Shown here in pieces: positions 55,694-64,000 of a stretch of DNA of 64,000 bases. The DNA lies in contig JBJLFR010000023.1 of assembly GCA_045565285.1 (NCBI GenBank), forward strand, positions 1-64,000, read 5' to 3'. A program made the translations under genes and the position numbers. The stretch is from CACIIZ01 sp045565285 (lineage in GTDB: Bacteria > Pseudomonadota > Alphaproteobacteria > Rhodobacterales > Rhodobacteraceae). The stretch's first letter is position 1. Every line of letters begins with the position of its first letter. The notes below the pieces were generated by a model. It ran no database searches, had not been told where the DNA came from, and was given only the letters and a program-made list of their open reading frames with translations.

Positions 55694-56530
55694 ATGCAGT
55701 TTAAAAATACCGAAAATTACATAACTACTGAAGATCTAGAGATGGCAGTAAATGCTGCTATTAATTTAGAAAAGCCACTTCTAGTAAAAGGTGAACCAGG
55801 TACTGGAAAAACAGAATTGGCAAAACAAGTTGCTTTAAAATTGGATTTAAAATTATTTGAGTGGAATATTAAATCAACAACCAAAGCTCATCAAGGATTA
55901 TATGAATATGATGCAGTGAGCCGACTAAGGGACAGCCAATTAGGTGATGAAAAAGTTAATGATATTAAAAACTACATTAATAAGGGAACTATTTGGACAG
56001 CCTTTTCTTCGGAAGAAAGAGCTGTACTACTAATTGATGAAATTGATAAAGCCGATATTGAATTTCCCAATGATTTACTTCATGAACTTGATAAAATGAA
56101 GTTCCTTGTATATGAAACTGGTGAAGTAATTTCTGCAAAAAAGCGTCCGATAGTGATTATTACCTCTAATAATGAAAAGGAATTGCCAGATGCTTTTCTA
56201 AGGAGATGTTTTTTCCATTACATAAATTTTCCAGATCAGGAAACTTTAACTAAAATAATAAATGTTCATTTTCCTGATATTAAAAAAAACCTTCTAAAGT
56301 CTGCTTTAGAAATTTTTTTTGATATAAGGGAAGTCCCAGGATTAAAGAAAAAACCTTCTACCTCAGAAATTTTAGACTGGATAAAATTACTTTTAGTAGA
56401 AGATATTTCTGTAACTGATATAAAAAAGGATCCAAAAGATATGCTTCCTATTCTTTATGGAGCTCTTTTAAAAAATGAACAAGATGTTCAGCTTTTTGAA
56501 AAACTAGCATTCATAAATAGAAATCGATGA
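55694..56530 (+). CDS. MoxR-family AAA+ ATPase
   Basis: This 278-aa AAA+ protein has Walker A at 33-40 (GEPGTGKT), Walker B and sensor region VLLIDEIDKADIEFPNDLLHELDKM, a beta-hairpin insert and the sensor IITSNNEKELPDAFLRRCFFHYINFP. MoxR ATPases act as chaperones or maturation factors, usually with a VWA protein. I chose the ATG at 55694 because GGAG lies 7 nt upstream; an ATG at 55643 would add 17 residues. It is the first gene of a four-gene cassette. Confidence 0.93.
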   Translation: MQFKNTENYITTEDLEMAVNAAINLEKPLLVKGEPGTGKTELAKQVALKLDLKLFEWNIKSTTKAHQGLYEYDAVSRLRDSQLGDEKVNDIKNYINKGTIWTAFSSEERAVLLIDEIDKADIEFPNDLLHELDKMKFLVYETGEVISAKKRPIVIITSNNEKELPDAFLRRCFFHYINFPDQETLTKIINVHFPDIKKNLLKSALEIFFDIREVPGLKKKPSTSEILDWIKLLLVEDISVTDIKKDPKDMLPILYGALLKNEQDVQLFEKLAFINRNR

Positions 56531-56579
56531 GTATAAAAAATATTTTTATTATTATAAAAAAAAGGATTAATCTTAAAAA

Positions 56580-56753
56580 ATGCTATTAATATTTATTATT
56601 GTAATACTGGGATCTTTTTTAGGATATTATGTGGCTAAAAAAAGAAATGGGAAATTTTTAGATAAACTACAATATATTTCTATATTTGGAATAATTTTCT
56701 TTTTATTGTCTATTATTATTCAAATCATAATTATGAGGTTGGATATTTTCTAA
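56580..56753 (+). CDS. Small two-helix membrane protein between MoxR and VWA genes
   Basis: This 57-aa gene was found by reading the gap. It starts with ATG at 56580 after an AAAGGATT ribosome site and encodes two hydrophobic helices (about 2-18 and 33-51) joined by a basic loop VAKKRNGKFLDK. Its TAA stop overlaps the ATG of the VWA gene by one base (TAATG), so the VWA protein is probably translated by coupling. I do not recognise the family. Its place suggests it anchors or regulates the MoxR/VWA pair at the membrane. Confidence 0.72.
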   Translation: MLLIFIIVILGSFLGYYVAKKRNGKFLDKLQYISIFGIIFFLLSIIIQIIIMRLDIF

Positions 56754-57934
56754 TGTTTATAAATTTTTTTTTAGATTTAAAAAAATTTGGTATTCCTGTC
56801 TCTGTTCAGGAATTTTTGACTTTTTTAAAATGTTTGCAAACAAATCTTACAGAATTTGAAATTGAGAAATTTTATTTTTTAGCAAAAACAAGTCTTGTAA
56901 AACATGAAAAATATTTTGATACATTTGACCAAATCTTTAGTACAAACTTTAATGGCCTTGAAAAAATAAGTATAGAAGCAGTTTTAAATAAAATGGAACT
57001 ACCAGCTGAATGGTTAGAAAAATTGGCTGAAAAATTACTTACTGCAGAACAAATGAAAGAAATAAAATCACTTGGTAGTTTTGAAAAATTGATGGAAACT
57101 CTCAAAAAAAGATTAGAGGAACAGAAAGGACGTCATCAAGGAGGAAATAAATGGATAGGTACTGCAGGTACATCACCTTTTGGTGCTTATGGCTATAATC
57201 CAGAAGGAGTTAGAATTGGACAAAACGAAAGTAGACACCAAAAAGCAGTTAAAGTTTGGGATAAAAGAAATTTTAAAAATTTAAATGAAAATAATGAAAT
57301 TAGCTCTAGAAGTATGAAAATTGCTCTTAAAAGACTTCGTTTGTGGGCTAGAAATGGCTTAGATGAAGAATTAGATCTGGATAATACAATTTCATCAACT
57401 GCACGCTCAGGTTTTCTAGATATTAAAACTAGACCTGAAAAAGAGAATGCAGTGAAACTTTTAATTTTCTTTGACATAGGCGGATCAATGGATATGTATG
57501 TTGCTAAAATTCAAGAGTTATTTTCTGCAGCAAGATCGACTTTTAAACATGTAGAATACTATTATTTTCATAATTGTTTGTATGAAGGTGTTTGGAGAAA
57601 TAATAACAGGCGTTGGGAAGAACAAATTTGTACTTATGATTTATTACATAAGTATAATAAAGATTATAAATGTATATTTGTGGGTGATGCAGCAATGAGT
57701 CCATATGAGATTGAAATGATTGGTGGGGCAAACGAGCATTATAATAATGAAAGTGGAAGAACGTGGTTGCAAAGAGCAAGAAACCAATGGCCAAATAATA
57801 TCTGGATAAATCCAACCCAAGAAGACTATTGGCAATATACTCAGTCTACAAAAATACTCCAAGATATATTTGAAAGTAGAATGGTTCCATTAACACTCAA
57901 TGGTTTAGACGAAGGGATGAAATTACTGAATTAA
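56753..57934 (+). CDS. VWA-domain protein (COG3825/CoxE-like)
   Basis: This 393-aa protein has an N-terminal helical region, a basic linker, and a C-terminal von Willebrand A domain. The MIDAS motif is D241-x-G243-x-S245 in FFDIGGSMDMY, with glycine in place of the first serine. Conserved phrases are YYFHNCLYEGVW and CIFVGDAAMSPYEIEMIGGA. The G form of the motif is usual in this family, from memory. It is the presumed partner of the MoxR ATPase upstream. It starts by overlapping the 57-aa gene and is followed 3 bp later by an M48 protease. Confidence 0.9.
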   Translation: MFINFFLDLKKFGIPVSVQEFLTFLKCLQTNLTEFEIEKFYFLAKTSLVKHEKYFDTFDQIFSTNFNGLEKISIEAVLNKMELPAEWLEKLAEKLLTAEQMKEIKSLGSFEKLMETLKKRLEEQKGRHQGGNKWIGTAGTSPFGAYGYNPEGVRIGQNESRHQKAVKVWDKRNFKNLNENNEISSRSMKIALKRLRLWARNGLDEELDLDNTISSTARSGFLDIKTRPEKENAVKLLIFFDIGGSMDMYVAKIQELFSAARSTFKHVEYYYFHNCLYEGVWRNNNRRWEEQICTYDLLHKYNKDYKCIFVGDAAMSPYEIEMIGGANEHYNNESGRTWLQRARNQWPNNIWINPTQEDYWQYTQSTKILQDIFESRMVPLTLNGLDEGMKLLN

Positions 57935-57937
57935 AAA

Positions 57938-58630
57938 ATGATCAAAATAATTTCTATATTATTTCCAATATTTCTAGGCATTCTTGGATACAAAATGTCT
58001 TCAAAAAAAATGTCTAAATATTTGGATCAAAATTCTACTATCCTTAAGGAACCTATAATTACTTCTCTTTTAAAAAAGGTAAGCTTTTTACTAAATCTTC
58101 CTAAATTAGAGGTATATATTCTAGAAGACCTAAACATAAATGGTTTTGCATCAAATGAGGGGAAAGTATTTTTGACAAAAGGTTTTTTAAATAAATATTA
58201 TTCAGGCGTAGTTTCAGCTGAAGAATTAATAGGTGTAATTTCCCACGAACTTGGTCATTTGGCCTTGGGTCATACAAAAAAAAGAATGCTTACTTATAGT
58301 TTGCAAAATGCTCTTCAAATGGGGTTAGGATATTTAATATCTAGGATAATACCTATTATTGGAATATATATATCTTCTTTCTTTACCAACTTATTAAAAG
58401 CAAAGCTTTCTAGATTAGATGAATATGAAGCTGATAGATATGCTACTGCTTTAATGATTAAAGTAGGTATAGGAATAGAACCATTAATTACATTATTTGA
58501 AAAACTAGACAAATTAACTATGGCTAATAATGAAAGTTTAAGTTGGCTGAAAAGTCATCCAAGCTCAATAGAGCGAATAAAAAAAATTAAAAAAAATGCT
58601 GCATACTGGGAATTAAAAAAAATATTTTAA
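57938..58630 (+). CDS. M48-family zinc metalloprotease
   Basis: This 230-aa membrane protease has an N-terminal hydrophobic segment, the HExxH motif H103-E104-LG-H107 in SHELGHLALGH, a second hydrophobic hairpin (about 126-150), and the third ligand in RLDEYEADRYATAL. It is smaller than HtpX (about 290 aa). It starts 3 bp after the VWA gene, so it probably belongs to the same transcript and may cut substrates handled by the MoxR/VWA pair. That link is inferred from position only. Confidence 0.9.
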   Translation: MIKIISILFPIFLGILGYKMSSKKMSKYLDQNSTILKEPIITSLLKKVSFLLNLPKLEVYILEDLNINGFASNEGKVFLTKGFLNKYYSGVVSAEELIGVISHELGHLALGHTKKRMLTYSLQNALQMGLGYLISRIIPIIGIYISSFFTNLLKAKLSRLDEYEADRYATALMIKVGIGIEPLITLFEKLDKLTMANNESLSWLKSHPSSIERIKKIKKNAAYWELKKIF

Positions 58631-58636
58631 ATAATT

Positions 58637-59191
58637 CTAAAAAAATTTGATAATTGATTTTTCATCAGCAGCATTACATAACCATTTGAAAAAAAATTCT
58701 GTAAAAGATCTTCCACATACAACGTAAATCTGATCAGTTTTTACCATCCAAAAAGCAGCACTAATTTGTCCTAACCTTGTTCTTCTAAATGAGTTTGAAG
58801 AAAATCTGCTTGGACATAGATTTATAGGGGTTCCTTTAGCTAGTAACTCCCTCCACAACGAACCCTCAATTGAAAAAATAGTTCTTGAACTTGATACATC
58901 TAATACAAGAGATTCCATACCCTTCAATGAATTTTCAATGTTTGATTTTAGTTTAACAACTTCATTTTTATTTTTGGAAATTAATAATAATTCATTTGGA
59001 GACATCCAGGCCAAGAAAAGACTTTTGTTAGATGTAATTTCTAATTTTTTTGGGACACTAAGTTTAAAAACATCTTTTATAATATTTTGTAACTTATTAT
59101 TGATTAATTCAGTTCTTATAGACATCATCCCTGGTTTATCTAGAGTTAAAATATTAAATAAATTGTTAGAAAATTCCATTTTATTATACAT
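58637..59191 (-). CDS. soxG: Sarcosine oxidase gamma subunit
   Basis: This 184-aa protein is the small gamma subunit of heterotetrameric sarcosine oxidase. It is poorly conserved as a family, but shows LAWMSPNELLLISK and VLDVSSSRTIFSIEG, with the late segment RTRLGQISAAFWMVKTDQIYVVCGRSFTEFFFKWL. The ATG at 59191 overlaps the soxA stop by 8 bp; an ATG at 59179 is the shorter alternative. It is the last gene of soxBDAG, ending 6 bp from the convergent M48 stop. Confidence 0.92.
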   Translation of the reverse strand: MYNKMEFSNNLFNILTLDKPGMMSIRTELINNKLQNIIKDVFKLSVPKKLEITSNKSLFLAWMSPNELLLISKNKNEVVKLKSNIENSLKGMESLVLDVSSSRTIFSIEGSLWRELLAKGTPINLCPSRFSSNSFRRTRLGQISAAFWMVKTDQIYVVCGRSFTEFFFKWLCNAADEKSIIKFF

Positions 59192-62100
59192 TTTGTCTTT
59201 TTCCCTCAATATCATAAAAATGAGGCTCAACTACAGTAGCTGTTAATTTATTACCGTTTTCTATAGGTATATCAACTTCTTGTCCTTTTAATGATTTTCC
59301 ATTTTTTAGTAATGCCATAGCGATAGGCTTATCTAAAGTTGGAGAAAAATATGATGAAGTGATATGACCCAATACGTCTTCTGCGCCTATACCCCCAGAT
59401 TTTAAAGCATGTGCTCCGTCTGGTATTTTTTGTTTACTTTCCTTAATAGATAATCCAACCAATGTTTTTCTATCTGGATCTTGCATATAGATACGCTCAT
59501 GTGCCCTTTTCCCAATAAAATCCTTCTTTTTTTTCGATATAGCCCAATCCAAGTTTAAATCTTGAGGAATTACAGTACCATCAGTTTCATCACCTATCAT
59601 AATAAAACCTTTTTCAGCTCTCATTATGTGAAGCGCTTCAGTTCCATAAGAAGTTAGTCCTATTTCACTTCCAAGTTCTAAACATCGCATCCACAAAGCT
59701 TCACCATTTTCACTAGGGGTGGAAATTTCAAAAGATAATTCTCCTGAGAAGGAAATTCTAAAAACTCTTACATCTATATTTCCTAATTTACCTTCAATAA
59801 AATCTAAAGGTTTAAAAACATTACTAGTCACCTTTAAGTCACCTAATTTTTCAAGGAGCAATCTAGCTTTTGGTCCGGCTATTGTAATTTGAGCATATTC
59901 TTCTGTTACGTTTTGAATAAATACTTTTTTATCCCACCATTCTGTTTGATGCCATTCTTCCATCCAGGAAAATACTCTATCTGATCCTCCAGTGGTGGTA
60001 TGACACAAGAACGTCTTTTCATTTAATCGAACAACTACTCCATCATCAAAAAGGAAACCATTTTCATTGCACATTAATCCATATCTACATCTTCCGGGTT
60101 TTAAAGTAGACATCATATTAGTATAGATTAAATCTAAAAACTCTCCTGCATCACTACCACTAATAATTATTTTTCCTAGAGTCGAAGCATCTAGAATACC
60201 TAATGCTTTTCTTGTATTTTTTACTTCTCTGTAAACTGCATCTTCCTTAGTTTCATAATTTCTTAAATAAGTATAAGGTCTTTGCCAATCACCTACAGGT
60301 TCCCAAGTTGCTCCATTTTCTAGATGCCAGTTGTGCATAGGAGTTTTTCTTATTGGCTTAAATAGATCCTTTCTTGCTTCACCGGCTATAGCTCCCAAGG
60401 AAATAGGTGTATATGGTGGTCTAAAAGTAGTTGTCCCAACATCATTTATTTCTTTTCCAAGTAAATTAGATAAGATTTTTATACCATTAATATTTGATAA
60501 TTTTCCCTGGTCAGTTGCCATTCCAAGAGTTGTATATCTTTTTAAATGTTCAACACTTTCATAACCTTCTTGAGTTGCAATTCTTAGATCTGTAATCTTT
60601 ACATCATTCTGGTAATCAACAAAGCTCTTTCCTTTTAAAACTTCATTAGCTGATTCCGGAATACATAAGATTGAAGAAGTCTCTCCATTTACAATTTTAT
60701 CAATTTTATATGGGATGGGTTTTATTTTTTTCAGATTAAATATTTCACAAATATTAGTAATTATTTTTTCCATGTTACTAAATAATTCAGATGGACAAAA
60801 CTGACCTTTTGCTGAACCTAATACAGTAATAAAACCTTGGCCCTGTTCATTAACAGATTGTTTAGATTCATCAGGAATTAAGGTATTAAGTTTATCAGAC
60901 CATTTTATTTTACCTCCACAATGTGACCAAAGATTTAAAGTAGAAGTCCATCCTCCTGACATTAATACTGAATCACAAATTATCGTTTCCAAAACAGTAC
61001 CTTCTCCTACTATGGAGCATACTTCTACTCCTTTAACTTTTTTCTTTCCTAAAACTTTTGAAATGGCTTTACCAAATTCAACTCGAATACCCAAATCTTT
61101 GACTTTAACGGGAAGTTCTCCAATACATTGCTCTCTAACGTCTATTACAAGAGGTATGCTAACCCCAGCATTAAAAAGTTCTAATATTGCAGAATAAGCA
61201 GAATCATTATTTGTTACTACTATAATTCTGTCACCTGGAGAAATTCCGTAAAGTTTGTAAAACTCAAGAGCAGCAGAAGATAACATTACACCAGGAATGT
61301 CGTTCCCAGCAAAAATAAGAGGTCTTTCAATAGCTCCCGTTGCTAAAATCACATGTTTAGCTCTTATTCTCCAAAGACGATGTCTAATTGAGCTTTGACC
61401 ATTTCTTTCTAATACTTCTAGATTTTCACAACCAATTAAATAACTATGATCATGAATGCCAACGATGGAAAAGTTTTTCTTTATTATAATATTTTTATTT
61501 TGAGACAATTCTTTTTCTAAATTATTGATACATTCAGATGAATCTAAATTGTCAATTTTAAACTCATCAGAAAGAGCATATCCACCCAAAAAATGTTTTT
61601 GTTCAGCTAAAAGTATTTTTAAGCCTAATTTTGCTAAATTTTTTGCTGCAACTAATCCAGTTATGCCTCCACCGACAATTACTACATCAAAGTGAGCATA
61701 AAAATAATCATAAAACGATACATCCTCTTCTTTAGGAGCTTTACCTAAACCTGCTGCACTTCTAATTGTAGGTTCAAAAATATGTTTCCATGCAAATCTA
61801 GGATTAATAAAAGTTTTATAGTAAAATCCAGCTGGAAAAATTTTTGAAATTAAATTATTAACTGATCCAATATCCCATTCTAATGATCCAAAATGATTTT
61901 GAGAAATGGCTTCAACCCCATCAAATAATTCTATAGTAGTAGCTGACCTATTGGGCTCAAAACTTCCACTAACACCTAAACTAACTAAAGCATTAGGTTC
62001 TTCTACACCACTTGAAACAAAACCTCTTGGTCTATGATACTTAAATGATCTCCCAATTAGAACCTGATTATTTGCTAGTAAAGCAGAAGCTAATGTATCC

Positions 62101-62195
62101 CCACTATAACCAAAAAGATTTTTTTTATTGAATTTAAATGAAATCCTTTTGGTTCGATCAATTAATTTTCCACCTTTTGAAAACCTTGAAGTCAT
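59184..62195 (-). CDS. soxA: Sarcosine oxidase alpha subunit
   Basis: This 1003-aa protein is the large subunit. It has an N-terminal ferredoxin-like domain (about 25-95), an FAD/NAD-binding region with VVIVGGGITGLVAAKNLAKLG near residue 173, and a C-terminal aminomethyltransferase-type domain from about 620 that binds tetrahydrofolate. The phrases RKTPMHNWHLENGATWEPVGDW and EALHIMRAEKGFIMIGDETDG are diagnostic. The enzyme oxidises sarcosine to glycine, passing the methyl carbon to THF. The start is ATG at 62195. Confidence 0.97.
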   Translation of the reverse strand: MTSRFSKGGKLIDRTKRISFKFNKKNLFGYSGDTLASALLANNQVLIGRSFKYHRPRGFVSSGVEEPNALVSLGVSGSFEPNRSATTIELFDGVEAISQNHFGSLEWDIGSVNNLISKIFPAGFYYKTFINPRFAWKHIFEPTIRSAAGLGKAPKEEDVSFYDYFYAHFDVVIVGGGITGLVAAKNLAKLGLKILLAEQKHFLGGYALSDEFKIDNLDSSECINNLEKELSQNKNIIIKKNFSIVGIHDHSYLIGCENLEVLERNGQSSIRHRLWRIRAKHVILATGAIERPLIFAGNDIPGVMLSSAALEFYKLYGISPGDRIIVVTNNDSAYSAILELFNAGVSIPLVIDVREQCIGELPVKVKDLGIRVEFGKAISKVLGKKKVKGVEVCSIVGEGTVLETIICDSVLMSGGWTSTLNLWSHCGGKIKWSDKLNTLIPDESKQSVNEQGQGFITVLGSAKGQFCPSELFSNMEKIITNICEIFNLKKIKPIPYKIDKIVNGETSSILCIPESANEVLKGKSFVDYQNDVKITDLRIATQEGYESVEHLKRYTTLGMATDQGKLSNINGIKILSNLLGKEINDVGTTTFRPPYTPISLGAIAGEARKDLFKPIRKTPMHNWHLENGATWEPVGDWQRPYTYLRNYETKEDAVYREVKNTRKALGILDASTLGKIIISGSDAGEFLDLIYTNMMSTLKPGRCRYGLMCNENGFLFDDGVVVRLNEKTFLCHTTTGGSDRVFSWMEEWHQTEWWDKKVFIQNVTEEYAQITIAGPKARLLLEKLGDLKVTSNVFKPLDFIEGKLGNIDVRVFRISFSGELSFEISTPSENGEALWMRCLELGSEIGLTSYGTEALHIMRAEKGFIMIGDETDGTVIPQDLNLDWAISKKKKDFIGKRAHERIYMQDPDRKTLVGLSIKESKQKIPDGAHALKSGGIGAEDVLGHITSSYFSPTLDKPIAMALLKNGKSLKGQEVDIPIENGNKLTATVVEPHFYDIEGKRQNV

Positions 62196-62210
62196 TTTAT
62201 AGTCTTTCCA

Positions 62211-62513
62211 TTAGATTTTTTCCTTAATAATATCTAATATTTTTTGGGGGGGGTTAGTTTCTTGAGCACTATATGTTCCAAATACTTGCATGGTTATCGT
62301 ACTTCTTGCAACATGAAACCATTTCCCACATCCATATGAATGTAACCATTTTTCAAAATGTATACCTCGTGGATTCTTTCTTTCAAAAAGATAATTATAG
62401 AATTTTTGATCACTACTACCTGGTCCCATTCTGGTTAAATGAGCTTCACCACCAGGGGTGAGTTCAGTTTCATCCACTTCAGTTTCACAATATGGGCATT
62501 TAAATCTTAGCAT
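62211..62513 (-). CDS. soxD: Sarcosine oxidase delta subunit
   Basis: This 100-aa subunit binds zinc in the heterotetrameric enzyme. The ligands are visible as C6 and C9 (KCPYC), H58 and C62 (LHSYGC). The phrase NPRGIHFEKWLHSYGCGKWFHVARST is near-invariant in the family. It lies between soxB and soxA, each gap 15-17 bp, in the usual order soxBDAG. Confidence 0.97.
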   Translation of the reverse strand: MLRFKCPYCETEVDETELTPGGEAHLTRMGPGSSDQKFYNYLFERKNPRGIHFEKWLHSYGCGKWFHVARSTITMQVFGTYSAQETNPPQKILDIIKEKI

Positions 62514-62530
62514 AAATGAAAAACCTTCTA

Positions 62531-63778
62531 CTAATGTGCTACTGCTGCTGCAATACTTTCATCTATCATTCTTCCTTCCCTAAATCTTTCCAAAGAAAAA
62601 GGAGCAGCTAATTCTCCAGGTTCGCCATTAGCTACTAGTTCAGCAGTAGCCCATCCAGAACCAGGGATGGCTTTAAATCCACCTGTACCCCAACCACAGT
62701 TTATAAAGATATTATCTACTGGTGTTTTAGAGATAATAGGGGACCGGTCTCCTGTCATGTCAACAATACCGCCCCATTGTCGAAGTTGTCTTAATCTACT
62801 TATTATAGGAAATGTTTCAATAAGAGCCCTAACAGTTTCTTCTATATGCTGGAAGCTTCCTCTTTGACTATAATTATTATATCCATCAGCTCCACCACCA
62901 ATTACCATTTCTCCTTTGTCAGATTGGCTCATATATCCATGAACTGTGTTAGCCATAACAACACAATTCATTAATGGTTTTATTGGTTCAGAAACAAGTG
63001 CTTGAAGTGCTACAGATTCAACTGGAAGTCTGAAACCACATAATTCAGCCAAAATGCTAGAATTACCTGCCACTACAAAACATGCTTTCTCACAATTAAT
63101 AATTCCTTTTGTGGTTTCAACTGAGTTTATTTTATTTCGACTCTTTTGAACTCCAATCACCTCACAATTTTCTATAATATCTATACCCCAACTCGAAATT
63201 GTTCGTGCATATCCCCACGCGACCGCATCATGTCTTGCTGTTCCACCACGAGGCTGCCATAATCCTCCAAGTATTGGATATCTAGGACCATTAATATTTA
63301 TTATAGGTATCATTTCTTTCATTCTGGCTGGACTAACCATTTCCGTATCAACCCCAAAGATTCTATTTGCAAAATACGTTCTTTTCATAGCCCTTAATTC
63401 GTGCTCAGTTTGACATAACATCATGACTCCTCTGGGGCTAAACATTACATTATAATTTAACTCTTGGGAGAGGCTCTCATATAAAGATCTAGATTTTTCA
63501 TAAATAGCCGCAGATTCTTGTTGAAGATAATTCGACCTTATAATTGTAGTATTTCTTCCTGTGTTCCCTCCACCCAACCAACCTTTTTCAATAACTGCAA
63601 CATCTTTTATTCCAAAATTTTTACCAAGATAATAAGCAGTAGCTAGTCCATGACCTCCAGCACCTACAATAATAATTTTATAGTTTTTTTTTGGAGTACT
63701 TTTTCTCCAAGCTTTGTCCCAACCAAGATGATTATTAAAAGATTCTTTAATTAAGGAAAATGCAGAGTATTTTTTCAT
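62531..63778 (-). CDS. soxB: Sarcosine oxidase beta subunit
   Basis: This 415-aa flavoprotein holds FAD and covalent FMN. The FAD motif is IIIVGAGGHGLATAYYLGKN near residue 36, and the FMN-linking histidine is H183 in RGGTARHDAVAWGYAR. The phrase FINCGWGTGGFKAIPGSGW is diagnostic. I chose the ATG at 63778 rather than a TTG at 63787. It is the first gene of soxBDAG. No riboswitch or regulator gene is recognisable upstream within the window. Confidence 0.96.
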   Translation of the reverse strand: MKKYSAFSLIKESFNNHLGWDKAWRKSTPKKNYKIIIVGAGGHGLATAYYLGKNFGIKDVAVIEKGWLGGGNTGRNTTIIRSNYLQQESAAIYEKSRSLYESLSQELNYNVMFSPRGVMMLCQTEHELRAMKRTYFANRIFGVDTEMVSPARMKEMIPIININGPRYPILGGLWQPRGGTARHDAVAWGYARTISSWGIDIIENCEVIGVQKSRNKINSVETTKGIINCEKACFVVAGNSSILAELCGFRLPVESVALQALVSEPIKPLMNCVVMANTVHGYMSQSDKGEMVIGGGADGYNNYSQRGSFQHIEETVRALIETFPIISRLRQLRQWGGIVDMTGDRSPIISKTPVDNIFINCGWGTGGFKAIPGSGWATAELVANGEPGELAAPFSLERFREGRMIDESIAAAVAH

Positions 63779-63887
63779 ATTGCGCAATATTATCTAAGTT
63801 TATTAATTGGTACATGAATGATTTTAAAAATTACTATTTTACATAAAACAATATAATTCAATAGAAAAATTTTTATTAAGTTTTTCA

Positions 63888-63914
63888 TTGAAGCATATCA
63901 TTTGATTCTATAAT
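63888..63914 (+). promoter_or_regulatory. Weak promoter candidate in front of the window-edge frame
   Basis: A perfect TATAAT lies at 63909-63914, with TTGAAG 15 bp upstream at 63888-63893. It points right, towards an open frame starting at 63950. The spacing is shorter than ideal, and such hexamers arise easily in AT-rich DNA. Confidence 0.25.
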
Positions 63915-63949
63915 AGAAATAGATATTTATTATACAAATCAGAAATAAT

Positions 63950-64000
63950 ATGCTTATCTTTTATTTATTCATCATTATCATATCAATAATTTTAGTATTT
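63950..64000 (+). CDS. Possible start of a membrane protein, cut by window edge
   Basis: An ATG at 63950 opens a frame with no stop up to the window edge. The 17 codons seen encode a hydrophobic stretch (MLIFYLFIIIISIILVF), as expected for a membrane helix or signal segment. A TATAAT box lies 36 bp upstream. Too little is visible to name the gene. Confidence 0.3.
   Translation, partial: MLIFYLFIIIISIILVF

Noticed and set aside
57543..57862. Two overlapping minus-strand frames opposite the VWA gene, rich in His, Tyr and Cys
   Set aside because: They reflect the Asn/Tyr/Trp-rich coding of the VWA domain on the other strand. No start signal or recognisable domain.

Overview
The window is a gene-dense, visibly AT-rich stretch of a bacterial chromosome. 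Gene content and order point to a streamlined marine-type alphaproteobacterium, of the SAR11 / HIMB59 / AEGEAN-169 kind. This is an inference from the alphaproteobacterial gene blocks hflK-hflC-DUF2065-degP, glyQ-DUF6446-glyS-ppdK, bamE/DUF177-rpmF-plsX-ihfA-merR-tRNA-Pro, dgt-argS-SPOR-scpA-scpB and soxBDAG, from AT-biased codons, and from very short intergenic gaps. There is no insertion sequence, prophage, CRISPR array or rRNA. No gene-free stretch exceeds 300 bases; the longest gaps (5229-5518, 8309-8587, 40704-40955) are AT-rich and show no convincing RNA structure.

Layout. 1-5.2 kb (minus strand): a partial FAD-dependent amine-oxidase-like protein, a class V aminotransferase, crotonyl-CoA carboxylase/reductase, and a cysteine-rich DUF1326/DUF2182 pair. 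5.5-11.3 kb: a long-form aconitase B divergent from the cytochrome c maturation operon ccmABCDG. 11.3-14.6 kb: yciB, ftsY, xseA. 14.7-22.2 kb: purD, a [2Fe-2S] ferredoxin, the degP/DUF2065/hflC/hflK membrane quality-control operon, glutathione reductase and rpiA. 22.3-31 kb: threonine dehydratase, thiN, DUF2842, purA, serA, serC, an EamA transporter and glmM. 31-33.9 kb: folP, a phosphatase, folB and a cell-wall hydrolase. 34-40 kb: a PPDK-like protein with a degenerate ATP-grasp half, then glyS/DUF6446/glyQ. 40-43 kb: folE, pyrC, pyrE, msrB. 43-47.7 kb: bamE, DUF177, rpmF, plsX, ihfA, merR, tRNA-Pro(GGG) and a double-length dCTP deaminase. 47.7-53.9 kb: scpB, scpA, SPOR, argS, dgt, an A-type Fe-S carrier and xthA. 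53.9-58.6 kb: an FAD monooxygenase, dksA, and a MoxR ATPase / 57-aa membrane protein / VWA protein / M48 protease cassette. 58.6-63.8 kb: heterotetrameric sarcosine oxidase soxBDAG.

Functional links. Folate synthesis (folE, folB, folP), serine synthesis (serA, serC) and the THF-using sarcosine oxidase fit together as one-carbon metabolism. Aconitase, the PPDK-like protein and crotonyl-CoA reductase touch central carbon flow. ccmABCDG serves c-type cytochromes. HflKC/DegP and the MoxR/VWA/M48 set are protein quality-control candidates.

Most notable observations: (i) the PPDK-like protein keeps its PEP and phosphohistidine half but has lost the ATP-site residues; (ii) a long Bacteroidetes-like AcnB sits where alphaproteobacteria often carry AcnA beside ccm; (iii) the best start of hflK is one base out of frame; (iv) the MoxR/VWA/M48 cassette contains a small membrane protein translationally coupled to the VWA gene. 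Many genes use TTG starts, and six of eight convergent gene pairs end within 14 bp of each other or overlap.
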